This document shows, piece by piece, positions 1 through 8,427 of a stretch of DNA of 64,000 bases. The notes beneath the pieces are model-generated. The model made no database searches, was not told the DNA's origin, and saw only the letters and a program-made list of their open reading frames with translations. Both the position numbers and the translations under genes were made by a program. The stretch's first letter is position 1; every line of letters begins with the position of its first letter. The stretch is from positions 62,001-126,000 of the forward strand of contig JAUXWR010000148.1 in the NCBI GenBank assembly GCA_030680075.1, written 5' to 3'. Origin of the DNA: Legionella sp. GTDB taxonomy: Bacteria > Pseudomonadota > Gammaproteobacteria > Legionellales > Legionellaceae.

Positions 1-485
1 ATTTACCCCATCAATTAGTGGAAGCGTTTCGTGCAACGCTTGAGGAAACTCAGGAAGCATCCTTATTACTACACGTCATTGATGTCGCTGATCCCAACTG
101 GCGTGAAACAGATTTTGCCGTCAAGCAAGTATTAGCAGAAATTGGTGTTGAAAATGTGCCAATGATTCAAGTGTTTAATAAAATAGATAAGCAAGAGGGA
201 TGGGCTGCAAAAATAGACAGCCAGGAAAATGCCTGTAAAGTATGGCTTTCCGCACGGACTGGCGACGGTGTTGACCTCCTTAAAGAGGCTATCGCAACCC
301 AATTGCATGGTACATCTTTTGAAGAGGAAGTTTATATTCCTGTCGATAAAGCAAAGTTGCGCGCTAAGCTTTATCAGCTTGACGCGGTTCTTTGTGAAAA
401 AGCGGATGATGAGGGCGGTTGGCACTTAACTATCAAACTGACGCCAGAGCAAAAACAGATTCTATTCGCTTCATTACACGAGTAA
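1..485 (+). CDS. hflX: GTPase HflX, C-terminal part (5' end outside window)
   Basis: HflX is a ribosome-associated GTPase of the Obg/HflX class that splits stalled or heat-damaged ribosomes. The reading frame is open from base 3 with no start codon, so this is the 3' part of the gene. The visible part begins in the stretch after the G3 motif, followed by the typical LHVIDVADPNW segment. It then carries the G4 motif NKID, the G5-like LSARTGDG, and the short C-terminal HflX domain ending at a TAA. The GTG at base 18 is an internal valine, not a start. Family assignment rests on these G motifs and their order. The next gene is convergent. Confidence 0.9.
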   Translation, partial: LPHQLVEAFRATLEETQEASLLLHVIDVADPNWRETDFAVKQVLAEIGVENVPMIQVFNKIDKQEGWAAKIDSQENACKVWLSARTGDGVDLLKEAIATQLHGTSFEEEVYIPVDKAKLRAKLYQLDAVLCEKADDEGGWHLTIKLTPEQKQILFASLHE

Positions 486-536
486 AGGAGTATGGACGTT
501 GCCTCATTTAGCCGGGGTTTGCAATACATAAGCAAA

Positions 537-564
537 AATTACGAGATGGAGTTATCTCGTAATT
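537..564 (-). terminator. Probable terminator of the tlpA-like gene
   Basis: Perfect 10-bp inverted repeat (537-546 and 555-564) with an 8-base loop, lying between two convergent genes. Read on the minus strand the stem is followed by a short T run, which fits termination of the thioredoxin gene. On the plus strand no T run follows. Confidence 0.5.
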
Positions 565-620
565 AACGAATAAATTCGAAAGAGACGAAAGGCTACCATC
601 GCCAATAGGTTAAATTTAAC

Positions 621-1112
621 CTACATTATACGGTTGTTTTGTTTCGTCGCCTCATTTAATGAGCTTAATGTCTGGCTTCCGTAAAGGGTAGTACTTAAAT
701 TTCCATCCGGATCAAACACAAAGGTTGCAGGTACTCCGCGCACTTGTTCTAAACCCAATAGCGACCCGGGGTCTTCTGAGAGGCTTGGATAATGTATGTG
801 TAATTTTTTTATCAGATCTACTTGTTCTTGTACAGGAAGATAGTCAAAATTAACGGCAAATAAAGCCACCTTTTCTTTTTGGGTCTGATGAAATTTATTC
901 AGTTGTGCTATCTCATCCAAACAAGGCTCACACCAGCTTGCCCAGTAATTAATTAATACCCATTTCCCCTTAAGACTTGAAAAGGAAATTTTTTTTCCAC
1001 TAATATCGGTTAATAAAACATCGGCCGTGGCAAAAGGAATTAGAGCAAAGATAAACCACGCTCCGACGAGTAATTTCAAGCGAATCACATAGACCTCAAC
1101 AGGTATTTTCAT
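621..1112 (-). CDS. TlpA/ResA-like periplasmic thioredoxin
   Basis: Single thioredoxin-fold protein of the TlpA/ResA group, expected to act as a membrane-anchored or exported thiol-disulfide reductase in the periplasm. A hydrophobic segment at about residues 12-30 ending FATA-DV looks like a signal peptide or anchor. The active site is WCEPC (Cys61, Cys64), and the cis-proline loop GVPATFVF lies near the C terminus. At 163 residues it is of normal length for the family. The ATG at 1112 has no clear ribosome binding site. A GTG at 1088, preceded by GAGGT, would give a neater signal peptide and may be the real start. The exact client is unknown. Confidence 0.8.
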   Translation of the reverse strand: MKIPVEVYVIRLKLLVGAWFIFALIPFATADVLLTDISGKKISFSSLKGKWVLINYWASWCEPCLDEIAQLNKFHQTQKEKVALFAVNFDYLPVQEQVDLIKKLHIHYPSLSEDPGSLLGLEQVRGVPATFVFDPDGNLSTTLYGSQTLSSLNEATKQNNRIM

Positions 1113-1166
1113 TCATTCTAACATAATAAACTTTTCATGAGACAATTCCAGTCTGGTGTCTTGCCT

Positions 1167-1216
1167 CTTTGCACAGGACAATTTTTAAATGCGAGTTAAT
1201 AACTCGTCTTTGCGAA
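1167..1216 (+). repeat. Left end of a degraded copy of the 183-bp MITE
   Basis: The first 50 bases match the left end of the MITEs at 5731-5913 and 42717-42899: terminal CTTTGCACAGGACAATTTTT followed by the inner CTCGTCTTTGCGAAC. The copy is interrupted here by a second repeat. A likely remainder of its inner part lies at 1609-1710. Confidence 0.65.
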
Positions 1217-1284
1217 CTTTTATATGAAATCCACAAAACGTATAGTACTAACTTTTTAGCCTTATCATGATTGAAGCACGCTCT
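1207..1284 (+). repeat. 78-bp dispersed repeat, copy 1
   Basis: A 78-bp stretch nearly identical to 40592-40669. Both begin TCTTTGCGAACTTTTATATG and end GAAGCACGCTCT. In both places a palindromic REP starting GTCGTCCCGG follows within about a dozen bases, so the two parts travel together. Confidence 0.75.
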
Positions 1285-1294
1285 TCTAATGTAT

Positions 1295-1502
1295 GTCGTC
1301 CCGGAATTTAGTAAGACTTGGTGAGTGTGCGAACCTAGTCTTACTTAATGTCCGGGATCCATTCCACTCCGTGCATCTGTCAGGCAATATTACTTGCCAT
1401 AATGTCAGGATTAATACCTCGTACCAGCCTGTAAATAGATCCCGGACATTAAGAGAGACTAAACTCGCGCGCTCGTCAAGTCTCTCTAAATTCCGGGACG
1501 AC
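1295..1502. repeat. REPIN: two REPs in opposite orientation
   Basis: Two related REP hairpins face each other, 1295-1359 and 1438-1502. The outer ends are GTCGTCCCGG and its reverse complement. The inner junctions CTTAATGTCCGGGATC and GATCCCGGACATTAAG are perfect inverted repeats. About 78 bases of spacer separate them. The right-hand REP matches the solitary REP at 40677-40742. No gene is seen in this stretch; the open frame across it only translates the repeat. Confidence 0.7.
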
Positions 1503-1510
1503 AGGGTAGG

Positions 1511-1559
1511 AGATTCGTGAGTCAGGCATTATATTAGCTGCCTGATTGGAGATCTGGCG
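1511..1559. repeat. Short dispersed repeat, copy 1
   Basis: About 49 bases (GATTCGTGAGTCAGGCATTA and following) resemble 40751-40800 and 59795-59842. At 1511 and at 40751 the sequence directly follows a REP end. At 59795 it stands alone. Confidence 0.45.
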
Positions 1560-1608
1560 TCATTTAGGATAGATAATAATTTGTGCAAATTGTAGAGTGA
1601 GTTAGAAG

Positions 1609-1710
1609 CCTAGCGAAGCAATCCAGTGACATTAGAAATGTTAATGAGTATCTGTTTGTTGCAAAGGTCTTTGTATTGCTCTGCCTGCGGTTCGCAAAGA
1701 CGAATTCGCC
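1609..1710. repeat. Inner remnant of the 183-bp MITE
   Basis: Contains GCGAAGCAATCCAGTGAC and, 70 bases on, TTCGCAAAGACG, the two inner arms seen in the intact MITEs at 5731 and 42717. The arms have drifted and the right terminal repeat is not recognisable. Together with 1167-1216 it probably marks one old MITE split by later repeat insertion. Confidence 0.5.
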
Positions 1711-1729
1711 TATTTTCTAGTGATTAGAT

Positions 1730-2848
1730 TTAAGGTTGAAATTTTTGCTCGCTACTGGATCCCAAATCTTGTTTTTTCGTTGCCGGTTGAAAGAATGTAT
1801 TAGCGGTTTTTCCCCAATCAGCAATTAGTGCTCGCTGCTCATTTGGCGTTAACGGACAGTATTTTACTTGGGAGAAAACGCGCTCAGGTTCTGCAAGGAG
1901 ATTTTTTTTGGCTCTTAATATATTCAGTATATCTCGTGTAAAACCTTCCGAACGAGAGGGGTTGCTTCGTTTTAACTTAAACGAGTCCTGAGCGATTTTA
2001 GTGGTATCCATCATTGTCAGGAAGTGAATAAACTGTTCAGCGGAAACATCGACGAGTAATTTTTTTAATGAATTATTTTTTGTTAACGCGTCAATTAAAA
2101 CGCTAACATCGTCATTAGTTATTTTATATCGGCCCAAATGTAGGTTATTTAAAACGCACCTCTCATCTGATAAAAGTTCAGCAAGAGCCTGAATATCTTC
2201 TTTTGTGGTTGTTGTGCAGTTTAATTTTAGTTTTAAAAGTGAATTTTTTGTACTTCTTAGCGCGCTTGCAATTTGTTCTATCCCTCTGCTATCCATAGTA
2301 AATGAAACTAACTCAAAAATAGTAATTCCCACGGGACTTGTAATCAAATTGATAAGAGTAGTTAGCGTTTCAGAAGTGAGCTTATCTTGAGCCCCTGTTA
2401 AAGAAAATCGGTTAAGCTTTGTGGTTCCTTGCATTAATGCGTCAGCCAGTCGATTGATCGTTTCATTACTGAATGTATCAGGAACTAGTGAATGAAGCTC
2501 AATATCATTGATAGAAGGATGATGGCTTAAGACAGGCCCTAAAATTTCCATTTCTTCGGCAGTTATCGAATTAGTAAATCTTACTTTCTTTATCATGGTA
2601 TTTTCAGTAAGGATATTTTTTATAGTTTTTTCCCAGCCTACCGGTGGGCGGGTGAATGGAGATAAAACATGTAGCGTGTGAATAATTGTATTATGTTGTA
2701 ATGCGTTGGCTACAATTTGTAGTTGAGTGGGTGTGATTTTACGTATATCTAATTTAAAGATAAAAATCTTCGGGTCATTCTGCCTCACTCGTTCAATAAG
2801 CGCATCATCTGTCTCGCCTGTCATAAAATTATCAAACAATGTAGTCAT
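1730..2848 (-). CDS. Leucine-rich-repeat protein, effector-like
   Basis: No enzyme domain is seen in this 372-residue protein. From about residue 35 to 290 it is built of irregular repeats of 25-30 residues of the type (hydrophobic)xxLxxALxxNxxIxxLxL, resembling the ribonuclease-inhibitor class of LRRs. LRR folds bind proteins, and in Legionella such genes are commonly Dot/Icm effectors. The last 80 residues are non-repetitive and end in a polar Ser/Gln/Lys tail, where translocation signals usually lie. There is no signal peptide and no membrane segment. The gene stands alone: the upstream neighbour glnE is divergent and the downstream side is repeat-rich. LRR is a confident call; effector status is inference. 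Confidence 0.65.
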   Translation of the reverse strand: MTTLFDNFMTGETDDALIERVRQNDPKIFIFKLDIRKITPTQLQIVANALQHNTIIHTLHVLSPFTRPPVGWEKTIKNILTENTMIKKVRFTNSITAEEMEILGPVLSHHPSINDIELHSLVPDTFSNETINRLADALMQGTTKLNRFSLTGAQDKLTSETLTTLINLITSPVGITIFELVSFTMDSRGIEQIASALRSTKNSLLKLKLNCTTTTKEDIQALAELLSDERCVLNNLHLGRYKITNDDVSVLIDALTKNNSLKKLLVDVSAEQFIHFLTMMDTTKIAQDSFKLKRSNPSRSEGFTRDILNILRAKKNLLAEPERVFSQVKYCPLTPNEQRALIADWGKTANTFFQPATKKQDLGSSSEQKFQP

Positions 2849-2957
2849 TTATTTTCCGTTTACGCCCATACACTGGTCGAAATGTTACCTGCTTTTAAAC
2901 GGGTTTACAATTTCAAAATGTCTTGTATTTAGCCAGCTGCTTGGTTAGGCTAATGAT

Positions 2958-5729
2958 TTGCAGTTGACAATAAGGACAGGACCGCGGGTGCTTGAAATTC
3001 CAACTATTTTACAATCCCGAACAACACTTTTTCAGCGGTATTTTTCGGAATTAGATCATCCTCTCTGCAAGGCGGTGCAAACCCTTTTATTGGTGAGTGA
3101 TTATGCCTGTAGAAACATTGACATTCTGCAGTCCCTTCTTAGCGTAGACAGGTGTGATCTGTCCATTACAGGGGATGCTTATTTCCAGCTGCTTGAAAAT
3201 GTTTCGCATCAATCTTCTTCTTATTTTGGCAGCTCTTTACGACAGTTTCGTCATTATCATTTTTTACGTTTATTACTTCGCGAATACAGTGGGCTTGCTA
3301 GCACCGAAGAAACAATGGCCGCTTGGTCTGATTGCGCGGATGCCATCATTATGCGCGCCTTGTCTTTTTGCCAACAAGAATTATCAGCGCGTTTCGGTAT
3401 AGCTATCGAGGAGTCCGGAAAGCCTGCTCAGTTGTACGTTTTGGCAATGGGTAAATTGGGGGGGCGAGAGCTAAATTATTCGTCTGATATTGACCTTATT
3501 ATCGCTTTTTCAGCTGCTGGTCATACTGATGGGCAGGAGCAAATAACTAACCAACAGTACTATACCAAGGTTGTGCAACTATTTATCCAGTTACTACAAA
3601 ATGTAACGGCTGATGGGTTTGTTTTTCGGGTGGATTTACGGTTGCGTCCCAATGGTGAAAGCGGCGCTTTGGTTTCCTCCCTTGCGGCTATTGAAACGTA
3701 TTATCAAGAGCAGGGGCGAGATTGGGAGCGCTATGCTATGGTAAAAGCGCGCCTGATTAATGAATCAACCAATACGCCTGGTCATTGGTTTAATCGATTG
3801 ATTATCCCTTTTACGTATCGTCGCTATGTAGATTTCAGTGTTATTGAATCTTTACGCAGTATGAAAGCAATGATAGAACGCGAAGTGCAACTTCACCCAA
3901 TGCTTGATGATATAAAGCGCGGCATGGGTGGTATTCGCGAAGTGGAATTTATCATTCAGAATAGTCAACTCATTCGTGGCGGAAGATTGCCAGAACTCCG
4001 ACAACAAAGTGCGCTCCTGGCACTGGATACGATAAATCACCACAAACTAATGGCGCGAAGTGGCGCGTTGAAACACGCCTACCTTTTCTTACGAAAGCTT
4101 GAAAATTGCTTGCAAAGTGAAAACGATCAACAAACACACTCATTGCCCACCGATGCCGTTAAACAGGCTCAGATTGCTTACGCCATGTCGTTTGCTTCCT
4201 GGGACGATTTAATGATTAAATTGCAGCAATTTCAACGCATCATCAGTACGTTATTTTACACAGTCTTAAGAACGGTAGATGATTATGAAGACAATGAACG
4301 ATTACTGGTTAATCAATTAACCAGTTTGTGGCAAGGTCATGTTGAACATACGATGGCGATAAATCTCCTTGCAAGTCTTGGATTTCATGATGCTACGCGC
4401 TGTTATCAATTGATTCATACCTTCAGACACTCCCCTCGTGTGCGGCGATTAAACCAAGCCGTGAGAATGCGCTTGGATAGATTTATAGTACTGCTTTTAA
4501 ATGAGCTGATTGACGTTAAAGAGACCGATACAATTCTTCTCCAGTTTATTCATCTTCTTGAAAACATAGTAGGGCGTAGTGCTTATTTAGCGCTGCTTAC
4601 TGAAAATCCTCAGACCTTAAAAGAACTCGTGTATTGGTTTGGCCAAAGCCCTTTTATTACCTCTTTAATCGTGGGCTATCCATTTTTATTAGAAGTGTTT
4701 TTACAAGAAGATTCTCATTGGCGCCCCTTTTCGCGAAAGGCGCTAAAAGAGCAACTAAATAATCAACTCTCTTATTGTGAAGAAAGTGAGCTTAAAGAGG
4801 AAGTACTGCGTCAATTCAAGCTTTCAAACTGGTTAATGGCAGCGCGTGCCGAAATGCACGGGCATGTGGATGCTATTCGTACGGGTCGATTTTTGGCAGA
4901 TGTTGCCGAGGTAATTGTAAATCAGGTGGTTGAAATTGCTTGTCATCAATTGGCATTACGTTACCCACAAATTATGAAGATTAAATCGAAATTTGCCATT
5001 ATTGCTTACGGTAAATTAGGTAGCCAGGAGATGAATTATAATTCTGATTTGGATTTGGTTTTTATTCATTACACCGAATTTGCCGAGGAAGGACTAATCA
5101 CCCGTTTAACCCAAAAAATTATGCATATGTTAACGACACGCCTTCAGTTTGGCATTTTGTATCAGGTTGATACGCGGCTTAGGCCATCGGGAGAGGCGGG
5201 TTTATTAGTGAGTCCATTGTCAGCCTTTGTTGAGTATCAACGAAATGAAGCCTGGACATGGGAGCATCAGGCACTGATTCGAAGCCGTGTATTATCAGGT
5301 GGCACGCGCGCTCGTCAGGTTTTGCGGCAATTGAAGAATGATGTGTTTTTAATAAAAAGACAAAAACAAAAAATTCGCGATGATGTGCAAGCGATGCGAC
5401 AAAAAATCATTCAGCACTTAAGCCGTGATGACGTCAAACATGCGCCGGGTGGCTTGCTTGATCTGGAGTTTCTTGTACAGTTTTTAGTGCTGGTGAACCC
5501 CATCCCTTCGCTAAGTCGGCATACCAATACTTTAAAATTGCTGCATCAATTAACTGTTGTAAAGATAATTAGCCCCGCACAATTTGCAAAATTTGAACAA
5601 GCTTACCGGCATTTTCACCACGTACTGCACCAGCATTTACTTAACCCGAATATTTTATTGGAGTGTAAGCAAGAGCAAGCTGATGTGGGAGATCTTTGTC
5701 AAAAATTATTGTCCTCTGCAAAAGCATGA
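2958..5729 (+). CDS. glnE: Glutamine synthetase adenylyltransferase/deadenylase
   Basis: Bifunctional enzyme that adds AMP to glutamine synthetase when nitrogen is plentiful and removes it under nitrogen limitation, in response to PII. It has two homologous nucleotidyltransferase domains. The N-terminal one has GKLGGRELNYSSDIDLI (about residues 165-181) and a later RVDLRLRPNGESG. The C-terminal one has GKLGSQEMNYNSDLDLVF (about 685-702) and DTRLRPSGEAG. The length of 923 residues is close to the E. coli protein. The chosen start is a TTG; no in-frame ATG precedes it and the protein already looks complete at its N terminus. It is monocistronic, divergent from the LRR gene and followed by a MITE. 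Confidence 0.93.
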   Translation: MQLTIRTGPRVLEIPTILQSRTTLFQRYFSELDHPLCKAVQTLLLVSDYACRNIDILQSLLSVDRCDLSITGDAYFQLLENVSHQSSSYFGSSLRQFRHYHFLRLLLREYSGLASTEETMAAWSDCADAIIMRALSFCQQELSARFGIAIEESGKPAQLYVLAMGKLGGRELNYSSDIDLIIAFSAAGHTDGQEQITNQQYYTKVVQLFIQLLQNVTADGFVFRVDLRLRPNGESGALVSSLAAIETYYQEQGRDWERYAMVKARLINESTNTPGHWFNRLIIPFTYRRYVDFSVIESLRSMKAMIEREVQLHPMLDDIKRGMGGIREVEFIIQNSQLIRGGRLPELRQQSALLALDTINHHKLMARSGALKHAYLFLRKLENCLQSENDQQTHSLPTDAVKQAQIAYAMSFASWDDLMIKLQQFQRIISTLFYTVLRTVDDYEDNERLLVNQLTSLWQGHVEHTMAINLLASLGFHDATRCYQLIHTFRHSPRVRRLNQAVRMRLDRFIVLLLNELIDVKETDTILLQFIHLLENIVGRSAYLALLTENPQTLKELVYWFGQSPFITSLIVGYPFLLEVFLQEDSHWRPFSRKALKEQLNNQLSYCEESELKEEVLRQFKLSNWLMAARAEMHGHVDAIRTGRFLADVAEVIVNQVVEIACHQLALRYPQIMKIKSKFAIIAYGKLGSQEMNYNSDLDLVFIHYTEFAEEGLITRLTQKIMHMLTTRLQFGILYQVDTRLRPSGEAGLLVSPLSAFVEYQRNEAWTWEHQALIRSRVLSGGTRARQVLRQLKNDVFLIKRQKQKIRDDVQAMRQKIIQHLSRDDVKHAPGGLLDLEFLVQFLVLVNPIPSLSRHTNTLKLLHQLTVVKIISPAQFAKFEQAYRHFHHVLHQHLLNPNILLECKQEQADVGDLCQKLLSSAKA

Positions 5730-5730
5730 T

Positions 5731-5913
5731 CTTTGCTCAGGACAATTTTTTAAATGCGGCTAAATAACTCGTCTTTGCGAGTCGCAGACGAAGCAACCCA
5801 GTGACCTTATGAGCAATAGATGCGCTAATTGGCTTTTACAAGGCCAATGGATTGCTTCACTTTGTTCGCAAAGACGGCATTTTTTCCGAGATTTAAAATT
5901 GTCCTGTACAGAG
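5731..5913. repeat. 183-bp MITE-like element, copy A
   Basis: Non-coding element with imperfect terminal inverted repeats of about 24 bp (CTTTGCTCAGGACAATTTTT at the left, its approximate complement at 5891-5913). It has a second, inner pair of arms around GTCTTTGCGA...TTCGCAAAGAC. It is exactly as long as the copy at 42717-42899, to which it is similar throughout. It lies just after the glnE stop and occupies most of the gap before the GTPase gene. Confidence 0.8.
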
Positions 5914-5999
5914 AAGCATGATAGCGCGTTCTAAAATGTTAATATTTACTTAAGTTTTATGTCATACAATAAACCAAATTGTATATTTTGGAAAATAAT

Positions 6000-6893
6000 A
6001 TGAAGAATGAGCTGACCGTTGTAGTCTTAGGTATTAAAGGCGCTGGAAAAACGTCGCTGATTAGACGTTTCGCTGACGATTATTATGAGGACTACGAGAG
6101 TTTTTCAATTGATGATAAGATTAGAAATATCAATTTGAATGGACAATCCTATGAATTTACCTTAGTTGAATCTCATTCAGAGCATAGGCGTCTAACTATG
6201 GATAGGTATCCTATCCAACGCTCGTCTAACTATATTGTTTGTTACGATACTACTAACAAGAAAAGCTTTGAAGCTGTACGAGGATATTTGCGAGATATTG
6301 ATCGATATAATAGTAAAGAGCGACCTGTAATAATCCTGGTCGGTACAAAATGTGATGTGCCAAAAAGAGAAGTTAACCTTTTAGAAGTAGAAAATTTAGC
6401 AAGGGAGTATGGGCTCTCGTCATTCGTAGTAAGCGCAAAGTATGGGACTGCCATTGACCAGCCGTTTGAAGCAATTATTAATGAGCGTGTAAAGCGCGTT
6501 CAAGCAGCGAATCCGGGTTTTGCAGAAATTAAGGAAAATTTACTTAAAAGACTGGATGCCTATATTGAAAGAGTCGACAGTTACAATAAGAACTATAATA
6601 AAGGGTTTTGGATAACATTGTTCGGAACTCGCGGTTTAAACAGACAAGCTAACTATCTGCTTGCGAAAAGCTTAAAAGACGCGCTCCTTGATATAGATTC
6701 TCTCAAGGACGCTCAAAATCTTTTCGAAGGCGGTGCAATAACAACTCGCAGGGATGAACTTTCAGCTTCAATTTTTGGTCAGTTGCGTATTGGCGATCAT
6801 GGGATCAATAGCAAAGAATTGAAAAATATTATTGCTTACGCGCAGACGGAATGTGTTCCTTCTTCAGGTAAGGCGCCTTCTCCTATATGTTAG
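6000..6893 (+). CDS. Rab/Ras-like small GTPase, effector-like
   Basis: Eukaryotic-type small GTPase of 297 residues. P-loop GIKGAGKTS (residues 11-19), G4 TKCD (116-119) and G5 SAK (145-147) are present, along with the Rab-like YDTTNKKSFEAV stretch. The G3/switch II region, normally DTAGQE, reads ESHSEHRR, so the DxxG magnesium/gamma-phosphate motif and the catalytic Gln are missing. Binding without normal hydrolysis is therefore possible. The last 130 residues are an added domain of unknown role ending in Cys, but not a CaaX box. Start: the ATG at 6000, after TTTTGGAAAATAAT, is preferred to a TTG at 5979. Ras/Rab-like genes are known among Legionella effectors; that role is inferred here. 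Confidence 0.75.
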   Translation: MKNELTVVVLGIKGAGKTSLIRRFADDYYEDYESFSIDDKIRNINLNGQSYEFTLVESHSEHRRLTMDRYPIQRSSNYIVCYDTTNKKSFEAVRGYLRDIDRYNSKERPVIILVGTKCDVPKREVNLLEVENLAREYGLSSFVVSAKYGTAIDQPFEAIINERVKRVQAANPGFAEIKENLLKRLDAYIERVDSYNKNYNKGFWITLFGTRGLNRQANYLLAKSLKDALLDIDSLKDAQNLFEGGAITTRRDELSASIFGQLRIGDHGINSKELKNIIAYAQTECVPSSGKAPSPIC

Positions 6894-6898
6894 CCTTT

Positions 6899-6986
6899 GT
6901 AGCCTGGATTAGCGTAAGCGTAATCCGGGTATCGATGTTCCGATAGAACGTATTTCCCGGATTACGCTTACGCTAATCCAGGCTAC
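6899..6986. repeat. REPIN with 31-bp arms, between convergent genes
   Basis: Perfect 31-bp inverted repeat, 6899-6929 and 6956-6986, around a 26-base loop. It starts GTAGCCTGGATTAGCGTAAG. The same family occurs at 46407-46496, and one arm alone is at 40850-40879. It lies between the 3' ends of the GTPase gene and rimO, where it could also act as a two-way transcription barrier. Confidence 0.85.
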
Positions 6987-7006
6987 GTTCGATTTGTGTA
7001 TACGCC

Positions 7007-8317
7007 TCAGTCAGCAATCTCAGCGTATAAATCATAATCATCACTGTCCACAATCGTCACGTCAACAAAACTGCCAACAGTGAGGCTCTCATCATGGGGT
7101 AGATAAACCAGCCCATCGATTTCAGGCGCATCACTCTTGCTACGTGCAATAACATGCTCATCCGTTATCGCATCAATTAAGACCGTTTGCCGTGAACCGA
7201 TTTTTGCTTCCAGGCGCTCTCGGCTAATTTCAGCTTGAACTTGCATAAAATGATGATAACGCTCTTCTTTTACCGCATCAGGAACAGGGTCAGCCAACTC
7301 ATTCGCTTTTGCACCATTAACAGGCGAATACTGGAAGCAACCGACGCGATCGAGTTTGGCGGCTTTCAAGAAATCAATCAGTTCCAAAAACTCACTCTCT
7401 GTTTCGCCCGGAAAACCGACAATAAACGTAGAACGCAAAGTAATATCAGGGCAAATGTCTCGCCAATGTGCAATACGCGCCAGTGTGTTTTCACTGCTGG
7501 CAGGCCGCTTCATGGCTTTTAATACTCGATGACTTGCATGTTGCAGTGGAATATCCAGATAAGGAAGGATAAGGCCATCACGCATCAAAGGAATGACATC
7601 ATCTACATGAGGATAGGGGTAAACATAGTGCAAGCGAACCCATATACCGAGCTCACCTAATTGTTCGCAAAGATCATAAAAACGCGTATTAACGGTTTTA
7701 CCCTGCCATTCCACTGGTTGGTAGCGGGTGTCGATACCATAAGCGCTGGTGTCCTGAGAAATAACCAAAATTTCATTTACACCTGCATCTTTCAGGCGTT
7801 TTGCTTCGGAAAGCACTTGCGTTAAGGGATAGCTTTGCAGTTTTCCTCGCATGGTTGGGATAATGCAAAAAGTACATTTTTGATTGCAACCCTCAGAAAT
7901 TTTTAAATAGGCATAATGTCGGGGTGTCAATTTGATGCCTTGAGGGGGAACCAGTTGCACAAAGGGGTCGATTGGTGGAGGTAAGTGTCGGTGCACGGCT
8001 CGCACCACTTCTTCATAAGCGTGAGCTCCGCTGATATGGAGCACATCAGGGCAAGCTTCACGAATGATATCAGCTTTAGCGCCCAGGCAACCGGTGACGA
8101 TAACTCGGCCATTTTCAGCCATCGCTTCTTTGATGGTATCCAGTGATTCAGTAACAGCTGCATCAATAAAACCACAGGTATTAACGACTACAACGCCCGC
8201 ATCGTTATAGCTCGACACTAAATCATAACCCTGAGCACGTAATTGCGTAATAATCCGCTCGGAGTCAACCAATGCTTTAGGACAGCCCAGACTTACAAAG
8301 CCCACTTTATGATTCAT
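7007..8317 (-). CDS. rimO: Ribosomal protein S12 methylthiotransferase RimO
   Basis: Radical-SAM enzyme that adds a methylthio group to an aspartate of ribosomal protein S12. The N-terminal UPF0004 domain has the three cluster cysteines (Cys12 in [12 protein letters not shown], Cys48 in NTCGF, Cys77 in TGCLGA). The radical-SAM motif CNQKCTFC holds Cys144, Cys148 and Cys151. A C-terminal TRAM domain follows. At 436 residues it is full length. The [12 protein letters not shown] sequence separates RimO from the related tRNA enzyme MiaB. It needs two 4Fe-4S clusters, presumably supplied by the suf system encoded further on. It is followed downstream by a REPIN and preceded by dsbD on the same strand. 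Confidence 0.95.
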   Translation of the reverse strand: MNHKVGFVSLGCPKALVDSERIITQLRAQGYDLVSSYNDAGVVVVNTCGFIDAAVTESLDTIKEAMAENGRVIVTGCLGAKADIIREACPDVLHISGAHAYEEVVRAVHRHLPPPIDPFVQLVPPQGIKLTPRHYAYLKISEGCNQKCTFCIIPTMRGKLQSYPLTQVLSEAKRLKDAGVNEILVISQDTSAYGIDTRYQPVEWQGKTVNTRFYDLCEQLGELGIWVRLHYVYPYPHVDDVIPLMRDGLILPYLDIPLQHASHRVLKAMKRPASSENTLARIAHWRDICPDITLRSTFIVGFPGETESEFLELIDFLKAAKLDRVGCFQYSPVNGAKANELADPVPDAVKEERYHHFMQVQAEISRERLEAKIGSRQTVLIDAITDEHVIARSKSDAPEIDGLVYLPHDESLTVGSFVDVTIVDSDDYDLYAEIAD

Positions 8318-8427
8318 CGGTTTCCTCTGATGATTATCTGTAAAAAAAGTGGGCTAATTATACGGCTTTTTAGCCTTGGTTGTCTAATAAAAACAGATCT
8401 CGCCAATTATAATCAAGAGCTGTTGGA

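Noticed and set aside
1293..1520. Open frame of 75 codons across the repeat region
   Set aside because: It is a translation of the REPIN and has no ribosome binding site or protein-like pattern.
5730..5978. Small RNA gene with stable fold after glnE
   Set aside because: The fold is explained by a repeated MITE found again with the same length at 42717.
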